Below, one piece after another: positions 51,497 through 60,391 of a stretch of DNA of 64,000 nt (positions are counted from its first letter, which is position 1; each line of letters begins with the position of its first letter). The translations under genes were made by a program, and so were the position numbers. The notes under the pieces were generated by a model that made no database searches, was not told where the DNA came from, and saw nothing but the letters and a program-made list of their open reading frames with translations. The DNA is from HXMU1420-13 sp024742815 (lineage in GTDB: Bacteria; Bacteroidota; Rhodothermia; Balneolales; Balneolaceae), in NCBI GenBank assembly GCA_024742815.1, contig JANSXX010000003.1, forward strand, positions 62,001-126,000. Direction: 5' to 3'.

Positions 51497-52000
51497 ATGA
51501 ATGCAGGTAACGAGCCGTCGAAAGAATGGATGGCAGATTACATAAAAAAGTTTTTAAAAGAGCCACCATTACTCTTAAAAAACTTTCATTATGAAGATGT
51601 GCTGGAATTTCTACAGCTAGGAATAGAAGAAAAATTTCAAGCAGATGATATCATTCTAAACGAATCAGAATACGTTAATTCGGCTTATTTGGTAGCAGAT
51701 GGTAAAGTGGCCATTTGGAAAGATAACATACAGTTGGCAACGCTTTCGGAAGGAAATTTTCTTGGTGAAGCTTTTTTATTTAGTAAAAACAGTAGAATGG
51801 CCAAAGTTACGGCAGAAGGTGAGTGCATTTTACTTAGGTACGAACGATACGAAGCTTTAAACTTCTTCAGAAAAAAGCCTGAAAAATTATTCAATATATT
51901 CACAAAAAATATCATCGAAATTCAACAGAGAAAAATAAGTAACATGAACATTCAATTATTGAATCTTAAAAAACGATTATTGAATGATTCCAATTGGTAA
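51497..52000 (+). CDS. Cyclic nucleotide-binding-fold protein in pilus operon
   Basis: This 167-residue protein lacks a DNA-binding domain. Residues about 45-130 form a cNMP-type beta barrel: 'NSAYLVADGKVAIWKDN', 'LATLSEGNFLGEAFLFSKNSR' and 'AEGECILLRYERYEALNFF'. The 'GEA..' and 'SR.AKV' positions match the phosphate-binding cassette of CRP-type domains, so ligand binding is possible. The gene lies between the PilB and PilT genes and could link nucleotide signals with pilus motors. The C-terminal 35 residues are helical and basic. Confidence 0.82.
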   Translation: MNAGNEPSKEWMADYIKKFLKEPPLLLKNFHYEDVLEFLQLGIEEKFQADDIILNESEYVNSAYLVADGKVAIWKDNIQLATLSEGNFLGEAFLFSKNSRMAKVTAEGECILLRYERYEALNFFRKKPEKLFNIFTKNIIEIQQRKISNMNIQLLNLKKRLLNDSNW

Positions 52001-52098
52001 TAGTGTATTACATTATATACCAATCCTGATTATTATTTTTTTCGTAACAATAGGTGTGTAAGATTATCTATTGATTCCATCAAAAAGATGGATTTATC

Positions 52099-53340
52099 AT
52101 GGCGGCAATTGATTTAGACAGAATATCGGGGCTTATAAAGCCGATTTTGGATCGCATTCCCAAGACTGCGCGAGGACCCGAATTGCATCGAAGAATCGGA
52201 GATCTTATCGAAAATGCCGACATAAGCCTGCGAGTAGACCTTAAAGAAGCGCTGGATTCCTTTCTTGTAAATATGATTAAAGTAAGTGCTTCGGATATTG
52301 ATTTAGGCGGCCCCGGTTGTAACGGAAAAATCTGGTATCGAATTTTTGGAGATAAGAACCCGCTTAAGCTTCCTAAAAAGTTAGAGTATCTTGAAACAGA
52401 TGTTTTACTACATAATGTTTTATTAGCTACACAACGCAAAACATTACTCGAAAAGAAAAATCTGGATTTTTCTTACTCAATAAATCTTGGAAAAGGAAAG
52501 AGTCAACGATTTAGAGCAGATATGTATTTCGATTTAGATCATCTTGGCTTGAATATGAGAAAGATCGATAATAACATCCGTCCGTTTAAGTCACTGGGTG
52601 TTCATGCAGAAGTAGCAAAAGCTGTAAGTTTAAAGTATTACAAATACGGTTTAACACTAATTACCGGGATCACCGGCTCTGGTAAATCATCTACCTTAGA
52701 CACCATTATTGATGCGAATAATCGCACGGTTGATGCTCACATCGTAATCATTGCATCTCCGGTGGAATTAATTCATGAACCCATTCGCTGTGTAGTACGT
52801 CATCGTGAAATTGGTAGCGATGTACACTCTTTTAAAGAAGGGGCAATCCAAGCCTTACGGCAAGATCCGGATATCATTGTAATTGGAGAGCTTAGAGATC
52901 CTGAAACTATAATGACAGCTCTCGAAATTACGGATTCTGGACATAAAACCTTTGGCACTTTGCATACTTCATCAGCAATGGAAAGTATCGAGCGTATTTT
53001 AGGTGAAATGCCAAGCGAAGAACAAAATCGAGTACGTGCTCGCTTAGCCGATGTGTTAACCTGTGTAATAAGTCAGAAATTAGTACCCTCGTTAGACGGA
53101 AAACGCGTACTTGCTAAAGAAGTATTATTAGCAAATTCTTCCATAAAAGCAGCTATAAGAAATAATAATATAGGTGAGATTTATCAAATGCTGATGGAAG
53201 GCAAAGAGCGTGGTATGAATACCATGGAACAGGATTTAAAAAGGTTGTTTGATGAAGGTAAGATTTCTAAAGAATCTGCCTTAAATTACTCGAACAATAA
53301 AACCAAAATGGTGCAACTTTTAAGCGAGGTTAATTACTAA
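52099..53340 (+). CDS. pilT: PilT-type retraction ATPase
   Basis: This 413-residue ATPase has Walker A G190-ITGSGK196, 'VVRHREIGSDVHSFKEGAIQALRQDPDIIVIGELRDPETIMTALEI' as His and Walker B boxes (read as two parts) and 'FGTLHTSSAMESIERIL'. 'LTCVISQKLVPSLDGKRVLAKEVL' is typical of PilT. It is longer than the usual 345-370 residues, mainly in the N-terminal region. Retraction is its expected role and it distinguishes this locus from a plain type II secretion system, which has no PilT. Confidence 0.93.
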   Translation: MAAIDLDRISGLIKPILDRIPKTARGPELHRRIGDLIENADISLRVDLKEALDSFLVNMIKVSASDIDLGGPGCNGKIWYRIFGDKNPLKLPKKLEYLETDVLLHNVLLATQRKTLLEKKNLDFSYSINLGKGKSQRFRADMYFDLDHLGLNMRKIDNNIRPFKSLGVHAEVAKAVSLKYYKYGLTLITGITGSGKSSTLDTIIDANNRTVDAHIVIIASPVELIHEPIRCVVRHREIGSDVHSFKEGAIQALRQDPDIIVIGELRDPETIMTALEITDSGHKTFGTLHTSSAMESIERILGEMPSEEQNRVRARLADVLTCVISQKLVPSLDGKRVLAKEVLLANSSIKAAIRNNNIGEIYQMLMEGKERGMNTMEQDLKRLFDEGKISKESALNYSNNKTKMVQLLSEVNY

Positions 53341-53343
53341 TAG

Positions 53344-55113
53344 GTGAAGTCAGGTAAATTATATACCGGTATTGTACTTGAAGCGGATAGCCTCAAATTT
53401 GCTGTAATCCAAATTAAGGATAAGAAGGTTCAGCTTGTTCGAGTGGATCGGTTTTCACTATTAGAAAAGCTCGATAAACCCACAGAGGAAAAAGAGCTTA
53501 ATGATGTTTTCGGAGAAACCAGCGACGATGTTTTTGATCTTGATTCTGCACTAAACGAAGACAGTTCTACTTCTGAGATTGATCTTGATGATGACATCCT
53601 TAGCGGTATTGATGATGATATTCTTGGTGATCTTGACGATGATATATTAGGTGAAATTGGAGATGATATAGATCTCGAGCTCGACGAGCTGGAAAAAGGG
53701 GATGAGATCGTAGATGTAGACATGATCGATGAAACCGAAGGTCCGGTTTCTAATGAGATTCAGGTTTTTAATTTTTTATCTAACATCGATCCCAAACGCG
53801 TTGATCTTGGTTTAAATATTCCCGCCGGTACTGCCATTTTTCAGGTATTAAAGGATGTTGATTTTAACGACGTAAAGAAGAAAGATCTAAAAGTCATTAT
53901 CGACGATCGACTTGAAGCATTATATGGAGATCCAAAAGATCCTGATTTTTATTCCTATGGCGTGCGTGAAGATGGCGCTCTTGTACTATCTAGTATCGAT
54001 GATCAGCCCATACTACTTTCGTTAATTGATAGAGTAGATACCTTATATCGAGGGAAAATCTTTATCAGTGAGATTCTTCCGGATGAGTCGATTTTATTGG
54101 CAATGGTTAAAGCCAACTATGAACTTGAAGATGAAAAAATTACCTGTATTCTTCAGTTTTCAGAGCTTAATTGTCGCGTAATTTTCATGAAAGGTGACAA
54201 ACTCTGGCTAGTATCACCGATTATTACTGAAGGTGTTCGTTCGAGAAAGTTTTTGAATACTGTATTCTCAAAAATTCTTTTCCAACTTGATACAGGCGAA
54301 GTTCCAAACCTCGACCGATTAATAATATGCAATAACTCGTTGGGAGAAGAGGGTATATCGTTTTTTAAAGAGCGCTTTCCTGATGTAGAAGTTTCAGAAT
54401 TTGAGTTTGCTGAAGAGTTATTCGATCCGCAGGAGCACACTTTAGACTCCATTGCCCCATTTACAACGGCTATCGGTACAGCATGGGCAGCAACGAACTT
54501 CAAAAAAGAAGTTTTTTCAGGAATTTCTTTCTTGCCTAAATACGTAATCGATCGGCAAAAGATCTTTAAGCTTCAATGGCATGGTATCTTGTTATTAATT
54601 CTGATTATGATGTCTTTTCCGGGAGTCAACTTTTTATGGCAACAACATTTTGCGGAGATTAATCGGTTGGAATCTGAAATCTCATTGGTTGATACCCAAC
54701 TTCAATCGTATGCTCCAACAGTAAATAACTACAACAGAATTAGTAGTCAGCTTAGTCAAATTCAAGATAATCTTGTTTTGATGAATACCTTGGCAGAAAA
54801 TTCTATCACATGGTCGGTAAATTTGAACACCATTAACGCTGGTATTGATAACATTGGTGGAGTTTGGCTGACAAATGTAACACCGGGTGATGAGCCAAAT
54901 ACACTTGAGATACAGGGAATAGCTCGTTATCAAGATCGAATTGGACAGGTTGCTGAATTATTTGCCGATGCAACTTTGCTCGACGTTACTCGCAGCGAAA
55001 TTCGTGAAGTTGAGGTGTACAACTTTAGCTATTACGTGAATCGCATTGTTGCAAATACCGATGTTTATACACCACAGAACTTACAAGGTATGGGGGACCT
55101 TATAGGCAATTAA
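53344..55113 (+). CDS. PilM-PilN fusion with acidic repeat insert
   Basis: The start is the GTG at 53344, three bases after the pilT stop. The 589-residue protein has an actin-like PilM/GspL N-terminal portion ('LYTGIVLEADSLKFAVIQ'), an acidic insert (about 60-140) with four 'DDDILG'-type repeats of 8-9 residues, the rest of the PilM fold to about 395, one membrane helix (about 413-430), and a PilN-like periplasmic coiled coil and alpha/beta domain ('NRLESEISLVDTQLQSY'). PilM and PilN normally are separate. Together they join cytoplasmic PilB to periplasmic PilO. Confidence 0.82.
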   Translation: MKSGKLYTGIVLEADSLKFAVIQIKDKKVQLVRVDRFSLLEKLDKPTEEKELNDVFGETSDDVFDLDSALNEDSSTSEIDLDDDILSGIDDDILGDLDDDILGEIGDDIDLELDELEKGDEIVDVDMIDETEGPVSNEIQVFNFLSNIDPKRVDLGLNIPAGTAIFQVLKDVDFNDVKKKDLKVIIDDRLEALYGDPKDPDFYSYGVREDGALVLSSIDDQPILLSLIDRVDTLYRGKIFISEILPDESILLAMVKANYELEDEKITCILQFSELNCRVIFMKGDKLWLVSPIITEGVRSRKFLNTVFSKILFQLDTGEVPNLDRLIICNNSLGEEGISFFKERFPDVEVSEFEFAEELFDPQEHTLDSIAPFTTAIGTAWAATNFKKEVFSGISFLPKYVIDRQKIFKLQWHGILLLILIMMSFPGVNFLWQQHFAEINRLESEISLVDTQLQSYAPTVNNYNRISSQLSQIQDNLVLMNTLAENSITWSVNLNTINAGIDNIGGVWLTNVTPGDEPNTLEIQGIARYQDRIGQVAELFADATLLDVTRSEIREVEVYNFSYYVNRIVANTDVYTPQNLQGMGDLIGN

Positions 55114-55976
55114 TGTCATACGCTATACGAAATACCCTAATTTTGCTTGTTACCTTGTTTTTAATATTAGGTTTGGGTTTTTCATATTCGAAATTCTTTT
55201 TAGAATCGAAGGTGGAAGATTTGGAAAATTCATTGGTAGCTAAGCGAAATGATTTAGCCTCAAAAGAAGACATCAACATACAATTCACGGAATTAAACGA
55301 ACGGTATCAGGCCGCATTAGAGGTTATATCGAACTACGATAAAATCCTGTTTAGTTCAAACAAGCCTGACGATGTATTCGATTTCTTGAACCGAGTGAAT
55401 GCCGAAGGTGGCAACCAAATGTATTACGATTATATTTATACAGATTCTGTTCCAAGTAGCGAATATGGGATCATTGAATCTTCTATCGCAGGTTATGGTC
55501 GATATGATGCACTTACTGATTTTGTAAATCGAATTGAACATTCTCAGCTACTAAATAAAGTAAGTAACCTGACAATTTCACCTGCTCGGCAAGATGACGA
55601 TTTGCATACCGTAAACTTTTCATTCGAGCTCGAAAGTTATTATGAGAAAACGAACCTATTTGATTCGTTAGGAAGAAATTTTTCGATCAATTTGGATGAG
55701 GAAATCTCAAATTACAATCCACTCTTTCCTTTAATTCAACCAACTGTTCAAGCCAATGTCAATGGGTTGACCGATATCAGAGGCTCTCGGCTAATTGGTA
55801 TGACAGATAACCGTGTTTTTGTTAGAGATCAAACCGGAAGAATAATTTCCCTTAAACAAGGTGATCGTGTATATCTGGGTAGCTTAGTTTCTATAGATTT
55901 ACAAAATAAAAAAGCTACCTTTAACTTGGACGTAGGCGGCATAGAAGAAGTAGTTACCCTGGAGGTAGTTCGATGA
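55113..55976 (+). CDS. PilO-like protein with PilP/GspC-type C-terminal domain
   Basis: This 287-residue protein starts within the stop of the previous gene (TAATG). A membrane helix (about 6-26) leads to a coiled coil (28-70) and a ferredoxin-like PilO domain ('YGIIESSIAGYGRYDALTDFVNRIEHSQLLNKV'). The last 70 residues, 'IRGSRLIGMTDNRVFVRDQ' to 'VVTLEVVR', resemble the HR domain of GspC/PilP that touches the secretin. A separate pilP is absent, so the domain seems fused. Confidence 0.78.
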   Translation: MSYAIRNTLILLVTLFLILGLGFSYSKFFLESKVEDLENSLVAKRNDLASKEDINIQFTELNERYQAALEVISNYDKILFSSNKPDDVFDFLNRVNAEGGNQMYYDYIYTDSVPSSEYGIIESSIAGYGRYDALTDFVNRIEHSQLLNKVSNLTISPARQDDDLHTVNFSFELESYYEKTNLFDSLGRNFSINLDEEISNYNPLFPLIQPTVQANVNGLTDIRGSRLIGMTDNRVFVRDQTGRIISLKQGDRVYLGSLVSIDLQNKKATFNLDVGGIEEVVTLEVVR

Positions 55977-57898
55977 AAAATCAGCAATTATATCATTTAC
56001 GGAAGCTTAAAATTGCGATAATCGCGGTTTTATCATTTTTGTGCATGCCAGTAATGGTTAATGCTCAGGATGAATATCCGAGAGAGTACACCAATCCGGA
56101 TGAAATCGTAGCCTTCGACCGAAGTACCAGCTACGAAGAAGCCATCGAAGTTATCAACCAATTTTACCAAGAGTTTCAAAACAAATTCATAATCGATCAA
56201 ACCGGAACAACTGGTTCTATAGGTGTTACGCTACCGGCAATGCACTGGAAAGATGCTTTAGATTTTATACTTAGGCTGAAGAATCTATCGCTTATTGAAT
56301 CCGATGAGTTTGTTGAAATTGTGCCATTATCCTCTTTAGCAACGCCTGAAGAGCAGCAACAAACCCAGGCTCAGCAAGGTGAAATCAATTTAGATACACG
56401 AGAAATTCGAATTAACGCAACATTTTTTGAAGGAAACCGAAGAGCTTTACAGGAAATTGGGGTTGATTGGTCGACATTGCGAGGTACTGTTCCAACGGAA
56501 TTGAATAATATTGTTGGTGGGGAAGGAGCCGGAGCCGGTGAAGGCTTGCCCAACACAACATTTAATGATCAGTTTGTATCCATAAATTCTTTTAATGCAG
56601 CAAATGTCTCACAAAATGTATTCAACGCGTTAGTGAACCTCGGCCCATTTGGTGAAGGTGACAACGCAATTAGCGTTCAGGCACTATTTAACGCTTTTGA
56701 AGCTGATAACTTAGGAGAAGTTCTTGCAACGCCATTTACAAAAGTTTTAGATGGCGAGGAAGGTCGGGTTCAAGTTGGTCAGGATTTCTCGATAAAACAG
56801 CGAGATATTGCAGGAAACGTAACCGACCAGTTTTTTAGCACAGGAACAATATTAACAGTTGTACCAACAGTAATTGATGTTAATGATACTTCATTTATTC
56901 ATCTGGAGATAGAAGTTGAACGATCTTCAGCTCAACCTGATGCGGTAAGTACAATCATCAATAAGCAACAGGCATCCACGCAGGCACTATTGTTGGATGG
57001 TGAAGCAACAACGATTGCAGGACTGTATAGAACCGAAGAAACAAAAGTTCGAAGAGGAATTCCGATCTTAAAAGATTTACCGCCATGGTTCTTTGGCCTT
57101 CGATATTTATTTGGATACAATTCCAACGATTATCTGGAAAATGAGCTAATAATCATTGTGCAAGCTTCACTCGAAAAAACAGTTAAACAGCGAGCAAGTG
57201 AGAAATTTGCAACGAAGCAAACTCTGTTAGATACTGAGCGAGATTACCTAAGAAGTAATTTGGATGCCGTTTTCAATAACAATCTGCTAACAACTCCTGT
57301 AAAATTACAGGAAGATTTAGATGATTTTGTTTCTGATGAGAATCAAGAAATGAAAACAGAACCTTCTAAAACTGCAGAAGAAGCTCTAGTAGAATCACCG
57401 GATACCTCAACTGATAATACTGAAGGTGATTCGGAAGACGAGATGCCCGAGGAAGTAGTAGATGAAGCAGATACTGAGAATAACGAAGATGATGCAGTAG
57501 AGGACAATGAACTTACTCCGGAACAGCAGCGACTGGCTGATGAGTTAAGCATGCCGGTTGAAAACCCGGAACTTATGGTGCTTGTGCCACGTGCGTTTAG
57601 TCTAAATGAATATTTAGAACAACAGCAAAATGGAGGAGAGGAACAGGAATCCTATGAAAGCGAAGATAAAAGGTTCTTCGTTATTGGGGGCTCATTCATC
57701 GTAAGAAATAATGCAAATCGATTTAATGAGTCGTTAATGGATGAAGGATATGATACACGCATCTTATTTCATCCCGAAAGCCGTTTCAATTATGTGGCAT
57801 ATCAAGGCTTCGCTACTTTCGATGAAGCGGTTAGTTATTTAATGTCGATTAGAGAAACTGTTAACCAAGAGGCCTGGCTATTTAGCTTACCGCGCTAA
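55973..57898 (+). CDS. pilQ: Secretin (PilQ/GspD) with C-terminal SPOR-like domain
   Basis: This 641-residue outer-membrane channel subunit starts inside the stop of the preceding gene (ATGA). It has a signal peptide to about 31, an N-terminal STN/N0-like domain (about 45-125), a secretin core (about 130-410) with 'VLATPFTKVLDGEEGRVQVG' and 'TGTILTVVPTVID' plus 'NELIIIVQASL', an acidic linker (about 440-550), and a C-terminal about 80-residue segment 'FFVIGGSFIVRNNANRFNES' with SPOR features. SPOR domains bind peptidoglycan lacking stem peptides. AMIN domains are absent. Confidence 0.85.
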   Translation: MKNQQLYHLRKLKIAIIAVLSFLCMPVMVNAQDEYPREYTNPDEIVAFDRSTSYEEAIEVINQFYQEFQNKFIIDQTGTTGSIGVTLPAMHWKDALDFILRLKNLSLIESDEFVEIVPLSSLATPEEQQQTQAQQGEINLDTREIRINATFFEGNRRALQEIGVDWSTLRGTVPTELNNIVGGEGAGAGEGLPNTTFNDQFVSINSFNAANVSQNVFNALVNLGPFGEGDNAISVQALFNAFEADNLGEVLATPFTKVLDGEEGRVQVGQDFSIKQRDIAGNVTDQFFSTGTILTVVPTVIDVNDTSFIHLEIEVERSSAQPDAVSTIINKQQASTQALLLDGEATTIAGLYRTEETKVRRGIPILKDLPPWFFGLRYLFGYNSNDYLENELIIIVQASLEKTVKQRASEKFATKQTLLDTERDYLRSNLDAVFNNNLLTTPVKLQEDLDDFVSDENQEMKTEPSKTAEEALVESPDTSTDNTEGDSEDEMPEEVVDEADTENNEDDAVEDNELTPEQQRLADELSMPVENPELMVLVPRAFSLNEYLEQQQNGGEEQESYESEDKRFFVIGGSFIVRNNANRFNESLMDEGYDTRILFHPESRFNYVAYQGFATFDEAVSYLMSIRETVNQEAWLFSLPR

Positions 57899-57902
57899 GG
57901 CT

Positions 57903-58685
57903 CTACACATTTTTTTTGATGAAGTCGATGGATATTTTATTAAATATCCTCGGCTTTTCTACATTACAAACGTGTCCGCAATTATCGATTACTTCAAGAA
58001 ATGATTGCTTGTGATCAGCTACAATTTGCTGAACCGGTGGTAGGAACATGTAATCTTCACTTCCCATCACATAAAGCATGGGAGTATCAATTTCTTTTTC
58101 TTTAAAGTATTTAAGCAACGGATTTACAGAGTTGGTTAGTTTAAACCATCGCATAAACTCTTTCTGGTACAGTTTCTTGGCTTCACCAATAAATAGATTA
58201 CGCGCTTTTTCATGGCGCTTTCGAGGCATAATTATCCATGCAAAAAAGCGATATAACCACATGTATGGCACGAATTTTTTAAAGGTATTGCCCAAAAAAA
58301 CGAGTAATCTGGAGCGAACATTTAATCTGGTGATTGCTCCACAAAGAATAGCAGATTTGACTCTTTCAGGAGCTAGTTCGCTTAAGTTTCTAATGATTAT
58401 AGTACCAAGAGAAACCCCCACAAAATGAGCTCTTTGTATGTTTAGGTGATCGAGGACTTGTAGTACATCTTTACTGATATCATCAAAAGTATATTCTTCT
58501 TCGTAGTACATTTGTAAGGCGTCTTTCGATTTACCATGTCCTCGTAAATCAACCAGAAGAACATTGAAAACACTTTTAAATGCCTTTAACTGCTGGAACC
58601 AAATAGACGAACTTCCCCCTGCGCCGTGTACAAAAACCACCCATTCTTTGCTTTCGTCCTTTTCGTATTTTTTATAGTAAAGCAC
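57903..58685 (-). CDS. Alpha/beta hydrolase
   Basis: This 260-residue protein has 'FVHGAGGSSSIWF' (oxyanion region, H20-G21), 'LLVDLRGHGKS', nucleophile S92 in 'GVSLGT', an aspartate in 'GSEDYMFLP' and a histidine in 'NCGHVCNVEKP', a complete triad. It has no signal peptide. The cap region is basic. The substrate cannot be told; esters, lactones or lipids are possible. It ends four bases from the secretin stop on the opposite strand, so transcripts overlap. Confidence 0.88.
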   Translation of the reverse strand: MLYYKKYEKDESKEWVVFVHGAGGSSSIWFQQLKAFKSVFNVLLVDLRGHGKSKDALQMYYEEEYTFDDISKDVLQVLDHLNIQRAHFVGVSLGTIIIRNLSELAPERVKSAILCGAITRLNVRSRLLVFLGNTFKKFVPYMWLYRFFAWIIMPRKRHEKARNLFIGEAKKLYQKEFMRWFKLTNSVNPLLKYFKEKEIDTPMLYVMGSEDYMFLPPVQQIVADHKQSFLEVIDNCGHVCNVEKPRIFNKISIDFIKKNV

Positions 58686-58790
58686 TTAGTACTAATATTT
58701 TACATTACTTTTTTGTGATGAATTTATATACTGTTAATAGTTAAATAACAGTTCACCTCTATTTTGTTCCTGTTATTAAAACTAAGCAGA

Positions 58791-59576
58791 ATGAGCCTCA
58801 TCAACAATTATATATCTTCAACAAAAGTATCAGAATTTTCAATTCCGGGACAAAAATATTCTGTTAAAATTGCTTCCGACAGAACAGAGGTTGAAAAAGC
58901 ACTCCGTTTACGATTTGAAGTGTTCAATATTGAACTGGGAGAGGGGTTAGATTCATCTTTTCAAACATTTATGGATGAAGATGAATACGATCAACAATGT
59001 CATCATTTATTGGTAATTGAGAATTCAACTTCCAATGTAATTGGTACCTATCGTATTCAAGACGATCAAATGGCCGCAAAAGGCAATGGTTTTTATACCG
59101 AGCAGGAATTCGATATTTCTCAATTTCCAGAGTATGTTTTATCTAATTCTGTAGAATTAGGGAGAGCGTGTATCCACAGAGATCATCGAAGTGGAAGAGT
59201 GCTTTACTTATTATGGAGGGGACTCGCACGGTATTTGGCCTTGTCGGGTAAGAGATTTCTTTTTGGCTGCTGTTCAATTACCAGTCAAAATCCTGCTGAA
59301 GGAGAAGCATTCTATCATTATTTGAAACAAATCGATGCCTATCATTCTGAATTTCTAATTGATGTACAGCCAAAATATAAATGCATCAATTCCGATAATG
59401 GTTTTGATTTCAATGAAGAAGTGAAGCTTCCGCAATTGTTTAAACTATACATCGAATTAGGAACAAAGGTATGTAGTAAGCCGGCATTAGACACCACTTT
59501 TAAAACGATTGATTTCTTAATTCTTTTAGATAAAGAAGGGCTTTCGGAACAATCTAAGGCGCTTTTTTTGCGATAG
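58791..59576 (+). CDS. OlsB-like ornithine N-acyltransferase (GNAT fold)
   Basis: Starting at ATG 58791, the 261-residue protein matches the OlsB/hemolysin-like acyltransferase type: 'EVEKALRLRFEVFNIELGEG', 'DEYDQQCHHLLVIE', 'GTYRIQ', and 'SNSVELGRACIHRDHRSGRVLYLLWRGLARYL' followed by 'FLFGCCSITSQNP'. OlsB adds a 3-hydroxy-acyl chain to ornithine using acyl-ACP, giving lyso-ornithine lipid. The next gene is a 1-acyl transferase, which fits OlsA. The acceptor amino acid could also be glycine or serine, since these families look alike. Confidence 0.8.
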   Translation: MSLINNYISSTKVSEFSIPGQKYSVKIASDRTEVEKALRLRFEVFNIELGEGLDSSFQTFMDEDEYDQQCHHLLVIENSTSNVIGTYRIQDDQMAAKGNGFYTEQEFDISQFPEYVLSNSVELGRACIHRDHRSGRVLYLLWRGLARYLALSGKRFLFGCCSITSQNPAEGEAFYHYLKQIDAYHSEFLIDVQPKYKCINSDNGFDFNEEVKLPQLFKLYIELGTKVCSKPALDTTFKTIDFLILLDKEGLSEQSKALFLR

Positions 59577-59593
59577 TTTTCATACTTTGGTGT

Positions 59594-60391
59594 ATGGCGA
59601 ATTTGAGAGCAGCATTTCGATTAATTCGATTTATACTGGCTACCCTTATTTATTATTCTGTGATACTTTTTGGCAATGTTTTGTCCATTTTTGGTGCAGA
59701 CAGGAAAGGCTGGGCCTCATATGCCAGGCATAAATGGGGCAAAGCAGTAGCGAGAATAATTGGTATGCACATACAAATAAACGGCGATGCTCCGAAGCCT
59801 CCATTTTTTTTAGTAGCTAATCATCTTAGCTATATAGATGTTTGGGTGTTATTCTCTGCTGCGAAAGGTACTTTTATTGCCAAAAGTGATATTAAAGATT
59901 GGCCTATTGCCGGTTTCGTGCTTTCAACATCTGGTTTGATTTTTGTGGATCGATCCAAAAAAAGTGATGTAACCCGCGTGAATGCAGAAATCACTACTCA
60001 TTTGACGCCTTCTCAAGGGATTTTTTTATTTCCGGAAAGTACAACCAGTAGTGGAGAGGATGTTCTACCTTTCAAGTCATCGCTTTTTCAATATCCGGCA
60101 CAAGTAGATATTCCTGTTTCTGCAGCATCCATCAGCTATTCCTGTGAGCATAAGGAGGTTGATTGTAGCCGTGAATTATGCTGGTGGGATGATACACCAT
60201 TCCCGAAGCATTTTTGGAATGTGCTAAAGATTAAACAGTTTGATGCTCAAATAACTTTTATCCCGGATAAAATCAGGAGTTCTAATCGTAAAGAACTAGC
60301 ACTTCAAAGTTATAAACTCGTTCGAGATCAATTTAAACCGGTAAATCAATCAGAAATACATGAAGCAGACACCGGAAGTATTACAGTCTAA
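59594..60391 (+). CDS. PlsC-type acyltransferase, probable OlsA
   Basis: This 265-residue protein has an N-terminal membrane segment (about 10-30) and the PlsC motifs 'NHLSYIDVW' (HX4D), 'GLIFVDRS', 'LFPESTTSSG' and 'IPVSAASISY'. It transfers acyl from ACP or CoA to a lyso-lipid. Next to the OlsB-like gene (17 bp) it most likely completes ornithine lipid. Its 3' end overlaps the following gene by 32 bases, and no terminator separates them. Confidence 0.85.
   Translation: MANLRAAFRLIRFILATLIYYSVILFGNVLSIFGADRKGWASYARHKWGKAVARIIGMHIQINGDAPKPPFFLVANHLSYIDVWVLFSAAKGTFIAKSDIKDWPIAGFVLSTSGLIFVDRSKKSDVTRVNAEITTHLTPSQGIFLFPESTTSSGEDVLPFKSSLFQYPAQVDIPVSAASISYSCEHKEVDCSRELCWWDDTPFPKHFWNVLKIKQFDAQITFIPDKIRSSNRKELALQSYKLVRDQFKPVNQSEIHEADTGSITV

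Noticed and set aside
53430..53723. A Ser-rich minus-strand open frame inside the PilM-N gene
   Set aside because: It is the antisense image of the Asp-rich repeats and has no independent start context.
48288..57898. Interpretation as a type II secretion system
   Set aside because: GspF, GspE and secretin would fit, but a PilT-type retraction ATPase is present, so a retractable pilus is the better reading, though a secretion role is not excluded.
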